Positions 50,997-54,260 of a DNA stretch of 54,260 nucleotides are shown one piece after another. Made by a program: the position numbers and the translations under genes. The stretch is from Caldilineales bacterium (GTDB lineage Bacteria; Chloroflexota; Anaerolineae; Caldilineales; Caldilineaceae). The DNA is taken from assembly GCA_012271135.1 (NCBI GenBank), contig JAAXGZ010000116.1:1-54260 (forward strand). Direction: 5' to 3'. The notes under the pieces are model-generated. The model did not search any database and was not told the DNA's origin. It was given only the letters and a program-made list of their open reading frames with translations. Every line of letters starts with the position of its first letter. Position 1 is the first letter of the stretch.

Positions 50997-51917
50997 TCAG
51001 TCGGGTGCCTGTTCCTCCATCAGGCCCGGAGGGATCCGATCCGGGTTGTCCAGCAGGGAGCCGAGTGCCTGCATGTTCTTCAGGTCCGAGGTGCGTTCCA
51101 CGGTTTTGGGCGTCTCCAGCAGCTTGGGGATGTGCGACCAGTTCGCATCGTTGAGAATGAACGCGAAGGCCGATTCCCCGATCCGACCTTCGCCGATGTG
51201 TTCATGCCGGTCCACGTGGCTGCCCAGATCGCCCTTGCTGTCGTTGAAGTGCCAGCACCGCACAGCGTCAAGGCCCACGGTGGCGTCAATCTCGGCCATC
51301 AGGCGGTCGTATCCGTCCCGGGTGCGGATTTCGTATCCCGCGGCAAACAGGTGGCAGGTGTCAAGGCAGATGCCGGTGTTGGCTGCGTCGCACGTCAGAG
51401 ACAGCAGGTCGGCCAGTTCGGCAAGGCTGCGTCCGATGACCGTGCCCTGGCCCGCCATAACCTCGAACAGCAGCCGCGTGGTCCGCAGATGAGGACGGCT
51501 GGCGTAGATTTCGTTGACAATGGCGGCTGCCCTGGCAACACCGGTCTCCGGGCCGTCGCCCATGTGGGCACCCGGGTGCAGGACGACATCCGTGATGCCG
51601 AGGGCCGCGGCCCGTTCCAGTTCGTCCGCCAGACCGGCCTTGCTCTTGGCTTGGATGTCCGGTTTGGGGCCGGCCAGGTTGATCAGGTAGCTGGCGTGGG
51701 AGACGGTCGGCAGCAAGGTCAAGCCCTGCCGGCGGTCCTGCCACTTTTGGATGTCGCCGGGATCCAACGGCTTGGATTTCCACTGACGGTTGCTCTTGGT
51801 GAACACCTGCAGCGCAGTCATGTGGAGATCGACGGCTCGGTCGATTGCCTTGTGCATGCCGCCTGCGGCGGACACGTGGGCGCCCATGAGGGCCGGTGTG
51901 GTTACGGAGTGGGGCAT
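50997..51917 (-). CDS. nfo: Endonuclease IV (AP endonuclease)
   Basis: A 306-residue TIM-barrel AP endonuclease with three zinc ions, which cuts 5' to abasic sites in base excision repair. Family segments include MGAHVSAAGGMHKAIDRAVD, VVLHPGAHMG (zinc His), LLFEVMAGQGTVIG (zinc Glu), GICLDTCHLFAAGYEIR (Asp-x-x-His) and CWHFNDSKGDLGSHVDRHEH (zinc Asp and His). All metal ligands appear conserved. The start at 51917 (MPHSVTTPALMGAHVS) is preferred; an ATG at 51938 would leave only 11 bases to the divergent tsaB start. The enzyme complements the uracil-DNA glycosylase encoded 1.3 kb away in base excision repair. Confidence 0.95.
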   Translation of the reverse strand: MPHSVTTPALMGAHVSAAGGMHKAIDRAVDLHMTALQVFTKSNRQWKSKPLDPGDIQKWQDRRQGLTLLPTVSHASYLINLAGPKPDIQAKSKAGLADELERAAALGITDVVLHPGAHMGDGPETGVARAAAIVNEIYASRPHLRTTRLLFEVMAGQGTVIGRSLAELADLLSLTCDAANTGICLDTCHLFAAGYEIRTRDGYDRLMAEIDATVGLDAVRCWHFNDSKGDLGSHVDRHEHIGEGRIGESAFAFILNDANWSHIPKLLETPKTVERTSDLKNMQALGSLLDNPDRIPPGLMEEQAPD

Positions 51918-51949
51918 GTTGGTTCCGATGGGGGGCATGGAGGCTGCGG

Positions 51950-52669
51950 ATGCTCGCGCTGGCGATAGACACGGTCCTTGAACCCGCCGTAGTGGGGGTG
52001 GTGGATCTGGCTGCTGAAAAAACCCGCAGCGAACGCATTTGGGAAGGCGGCCGACGCCACACAAGGGAGTTGGCCCTGATCGTCAGGGAGGTGTTGTCCG
52101 AAGCGGACACGGACTTGGAGACTCTGTCCCTGATTGCCGTGGCCCGCGGTCCAGGCAGTTACACGGGGGTTCGCACGGGGGTCAGTGTAGCAAAGGGCAT
52201 CGCACTCGCCTTGGGTGGCAGTGTTCCCTTGTGCGGAGTGGCCACAACCTCAATCCTGTTGCACAAGGCGTATGCAACCGCACCCCGGAAACTAGGCACG
52301 ACGCGCCTGCTGGCCGCGTTGCCGGCCGGCCGGAGCCGCTGGATTTGGGGCTGGCTGGATCCCGACCAACCGTGGCGGGAACTCGAGGTGCCCGATTTGG
52401 TGAACGGATCCCTGGCTCAACTGGTGCAGGCTGCCAACCGCGGGCCGGCCATGGACTGGCAGTCTTGGCTGTGTGCCGACCGGGACGCGGACCTTGAACA
52501 CGGATTGGCCGGATTGCCCGGTCTGTGCTGGCCCGGCCGCAAGGAGCGCCTGCGCACATCCCTAACCTTGGCCCGCCTGGCCCGGGACCGGTTGGCAGCC
52601 AACCAACGGTCCGCTTCCGAATCCGTCGTCCCCATCTATTTTTCGTCGGCGGAGACGGTGGGAACATGA
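51950..52669 (+). CDS. tsaB: tRNA threonylcarbamoyladenosine biosynthesis protein TsaB
   Basis: A 239-residue protein of the TsaB/YeaZ family, the partner of TsaD and TsaE that makes t6A at position 37 of ANN-reading tRNAs. The N-terminal MLALAIDTVLEPAVVGVVD and the hallmark VARGPGSYTGVRTGVSVAKG are clear; the catalytic residues are degenerate, as usual for TsaB. The start ATG at 51950 has GGAGG six bases upstream; the frame reaches back to 51896 but overlaps the divergent nfo start. RimI follows by seven bases, a classical tsaB-rimI arrangement; tsaD and tsaE are not in the window. Confidence 0.95.
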   Translation: MLALAIDTVLEPAVVGVVDLAAEKTRSERIWEGGRRHTRELALIVREVLSEADTDLETLSLIAVARGPGSYTGVRTGVSVAKGIALALGGSVPLCGVATTSILLHKAYATAPRKLGTTRLLAALPAGRSRWIWGWLDPDQPWRELEVPDLVNGSLAQLVQAANRGPAMDWQSWLCADRDADLEHGLAGLPGLCWPGRKERLRTSLTLARLARDRLAANQRSASESVVPIYFSSAETVGT

Positions 52670-52676
52670 GTCCTGC

Positions 52677-53264
52677 ATGGCCGCATTGACCTCGCGCGCA
52701 CCGGGTTTCTGCCCACTGGGAGTCGAGGACTGGCAGGATGTGGAGGAATTGGAGGACACCTGCTTTCAACCACCCCTGAGCCGGGACCAAATCAAGTCCA
52801 TGCTCAAGCCTGCCTCCATGTACGTCTGGTACGGGCTGCGAACGGGGCCGGCAGGATGGGGAGCCCTGCCGCCCGGCAAGGTGGCAGCGTATGTTTGCTC
52901 CGTCATGCCGGCCGACGTGGCACAGATAGTACGGTTCGGCTGCCTGCCGTCCGTGCGGAGGCAGGGGCTGGGTAGTCTTCTGATGCTCAACTTTCTGCAG
53001 GTGGCAACCATCAACTTGATGAGGGTGGTCCAACTGGAGGTGAAACCGGGCAATCGGCAGGCTGTGCACATGTATGAGAACCTGGGATTCGAACGGATAG
53101 GGTGCCGACCGCGCTACTATGAGAACGGCGAGGCAGCCCTGCTGTACAACCTCCTTGACTTGCAGACCCCTGTCGTACAGGCACGGCTGGCTGCGTGCCT
53201 TGACCAAACTCGGGCGCGGTTTGTCAATTCGATTGGTACAGGTGGAAAAAATCATGGCCGATAG
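52677..53264 (+). CDS. rimI: GNAT family N-acetyltransferase, RimI-like
   Basis: A 195-residue acetyltransferase. Acetyl-CoA binding motif A is GCLPSVRRQGLGSLLMLNFL with the R-R-x-G-L-G loop, followed by LEVKPGNRQAVHMYENLGFE, and the end RPRYYENGEAALLYNLL matches RimI, the enzyme that acetylates the N-terminus of ribosomal protein S18. The N-terminus is a little longer than in E. coli RimI (148 residues), and a C-terminal tail of about 35 residues is extra. It directly follows tsaB, which supports a RimI call, although other GNAT substrates are possible. Its last 11 bases overlap the next gene. Confidence 0.9.
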   Translation: MAALTSRAPGFCPLGVEDWQDVEELEDTCFQPPLSRDQIKSMLKPASMYVWYGLRTGPAGWGALPPGKVAAYVCSVMPADVAQIVRFGCLPSVRRQGLGSLLMLNFLQVATINLMRVVQLEVKPGNRQAVHMYENLGFERIGCRPRYYENGEAALLYNLLDLQTPVVQARLAACLDQTRARFVNSIGTGGKNHGR

Positions 53265-53880
53265 CAATCCAACCGAAACCCTGCAGGAGCTCGCGGCCGG
53301 CATCCGGGTCTGCGAAGCCTGCCGACTGTGTGCCGGACGGCTGCAGGCGGTACCGGGAGAGGGCAATTCCCGGGCATCAATCATGTTCGTTGGCGAAGGC
53401 CCCGGCGCCGTCGAGGATGAACAGGGCAGGCCGTTTGTCGGCCGGAGCGGTCAGCTCCTGACCGAAATGTTGACCGAAGCCGGGATACCCAGATCCGACG
53501 TGTTCATCACCAATGTGGTCAAGTGCCGCCCGCCGGGGAACAGGGATCCACTGCCCGAGGAAATCCAGGCCTGCCGCCATTGGCTGGATCGCCAGATAGA
53601 GGCCATCAATCCAAGTCTCATCGTGACCCTCGGCCGCATCAGCATGAGTCGCTGGTTCCCGGGCGGCCGCATCACGCGCATCCAGGGACAGGTAAGGAAC
53701 ATCGGCGGGGGCCGGCGGGCCATGCCTCTGTTTCATCCGGCGGCCGTCCTGCGTAACTGGGGCCTGCGTTCCGAATACGCCGGTATGTTTGCCCGATTGG
53801 CCCGGTTGGCAAACGAGCCGCGTCCGGATCCGGCGCCCGCCGAGGACGACCTGTCGCAGGGAACATTGTTCGATCTCTGA
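53254..53880 (+). CDS. udg: Uracil-DNA glycosylase, family 4 (Fe-S)
   Basis: A 208-residue uracil-DNA glycosylase of family 4 that removes uracil from DNA in base excision repair. The Fe-S ligands begin with CEAC at residues 20-23. Active-site motif 1 is MFVGEGPGAVEDEQGRPFVG, and the segment TNVVKCRPPGNRDPLPEE and the C-terminal motif PLFHPAAVL (with the conserved His) are all in place. The start ATG at 53254 lies within the end of rimI, preceded by AGGTGG. The C-terminal 30 residues are a Pro-rich tail. The last stop precedes the RNase J gene by about 87 bases. Confidence 0.94.
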   Translation: MADSNPTETLQELAAGIRVCEACRLCAGRLQAVPGEGNSRASIMFVGEGPGAVEDEQGRPFVGRSGQLLTEMLTEAGIPRSDVFITNVVKCRPPGNRDPLPEEIQACRHWLDRQIEAINPSLIVTLGRISMSRWFPGGRITRIQGQVRNIGGGRRAMPLFHPAAVLRNWGLRSEYAGMFARLARLANEPRPDPAPAEDDLSQGTLFDL

Positions 53881-53967
53881 GGCTCGACGCGGCGAACGCG
53901 CCGATATCTCCCGATGCCGCCCGCACAAACCAACGCAGTCAACACAGCAATCAAGACAAGGCAAACC

Positions 53968-54260
53968 ATGGAAGTCAACGACAAGGCCCCCGCGGACGCG
54001 GGGGACATGATCAGGGACATCGCGCACAACATTCTGCGCGTGACGCCGCTGGGCGGTCTGGGCGATATCGGCAAGAACATGATGGTCGTCGAGTATGACG
54101 AGGATATGGTCCTGATCGACGCCGGAAGCATGTTTCCCGTCGAGGAGACGCCGGGCATCCGGCTGATGATTCCGGACCTGGCCTACGTCCTGGACAATCG
54201 CGAGCGACTGCGTGCCATTCTGCTCACCCACGGGCACGAGGATCACATCGGGGCCCTTCC
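53968..54260 (+). CDS. rnj: Ribonuclease J (N-terminal part, cut by window end)
   Basis: The first 97 codons of a metallo-beta-lactamase-fold ribonuclease of the RNase J family, which matures and degrades RNA by 5'-3' exonuclease and endonuclease action. LRVTPLGGLGDIGKNMMVVE, IDAGSMFPVEETPGI and the zinc motif ILLTHGHEDHIGALP (H-x-H-x-D-H form) are diagnostic. About 20 N-terminal residues before the barrel strand are extra and acidic. The start ATG at 53968 has only a weak ribosome binding site; the rest of the protein (about 450 residues) lies outside the window. RNase J is typical of Chloroflexota, Firmicutes, Actinobacteria and others. Confidence 0.95.
   Translation, partial: MEVNDKAPADAGDMIRDIAHNILRVTPLGGLGDIGKNMMVVEYDEDMVLIDAGSMFPVEETPGIRLMIPDLAYVLDNRERLRAILLTHGHEDHIGAL

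Noticed and set aside
1..54260. CRISPR arrays, rRNA genes or prophage structural genes
   Set aside because: I saw no regularly spaced repeats, no rRNA-like sequence and no capsid, tail or integrase proteins.

Overview
The window looks like a bacterial chromosome segment of roughly 60 percent G+C. The best guess is a Chloroflexota bacterium of the marine or sponge-associated, Caldilinea/SAR202-like kind. The hints are lipoprotein substrate-binding proteins with Ala/Pro-rich linkers just after the lipobox Cys, a large load of Gfo/Idh/MocA oxidoreductases, MlrC-type peptidase, L-2-amino-thiazoline-4-carboxylate hydrolase-like and beta-propeller sugar-acid proteins, and many small toxin-antitoxin modules and their fossils. 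This assignment is inference; no rRNA is present.

Layout. 0-5.2 kb: end of a sugar ABC permease, then an SDR dehydrogenase and three Gfo/Idh/MocA oxidoreductases on the plus strand. 5.4-9.1 kb: an accessory island with a frameshifted PD-(D/E)XK nuclease, an intact HigA antitoxin after a decayed HigB, two separate pieces of IS701-like transposase, and between them an intact DUF2188-VapC pair. 9.1-15.7 kb: a minus-strand catabolic block (two medium-chain dehydrogenases, an enolase-superfamily dehydratase, a small conserved hypothetical protein, another Gfo/Idh/MocA protein, MlrC). 15.9-17.3 kb: a broken HEPN-type partner next to an intact MNT nucleotidyltransferase, and a VapC fossil. 17.5-28.6 kb: a secreted-sugar style propeller protein, then a plus-strand operon of peptide-type ABC binding protein and two permeases (no ATPase genes), a DHDPS-family aldolase, an oligogalacturonate-lyase-like propeller, a Gfo/Idh/MocA protein, a metal-dependent amidohydrolase and a CrcB fluoride channel. 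28.6-34.0 kb: a membrane protein that reads as a bacterial relative of animal ANKH, a second propeller protein, an Mrr restriction enzyme, a UPF0175-like antitoxin with a frameshift, and a homocysteine methyltransferase. 34.1-42.1 kb: tRNA-Lys(CTT), an orphan Tat-type binding protein followed by a fossil of its transporter ATPase, a DksA/TraR zinc-finger protein with a histone-H1-like tail, uracil phosphoribosyltransferase, aldo/keto reductase, lipoyl synthase and an O-antigen-ligase-like protein. 42.3-45.5 kb: BrnTA, a thiazoline-carboxylate hydrolase-like protein, an HD phosphohydrolase and mannonate dehydratase. 45.7-54.3 kb: a secreted protein of unknown function and a two-component system, then housekeeping genes (HesB-type Fe-S protein, DUF2203, rhodanese, endonuclease IV, TsaB, RimI, family 4 uracil-DNA glycosylase, start of RNase J).

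How the genes fit together. UxuA, the enolase-superfamily enzyme, SDR and Gfo/Idh/MocA dehydrogenases, DHDPS-type aldolase and oligogalacturonate-lyase-like propellers point to catabolism of uronates or other acidic sugars, with ABC importers supplying substrate. Scattered through this are broken toxin-antitoxin, restriction and transposase genes. At least two of the breaks can be repaired by one base in a homopolymer, so real decay and sequencing error both need to be considered.
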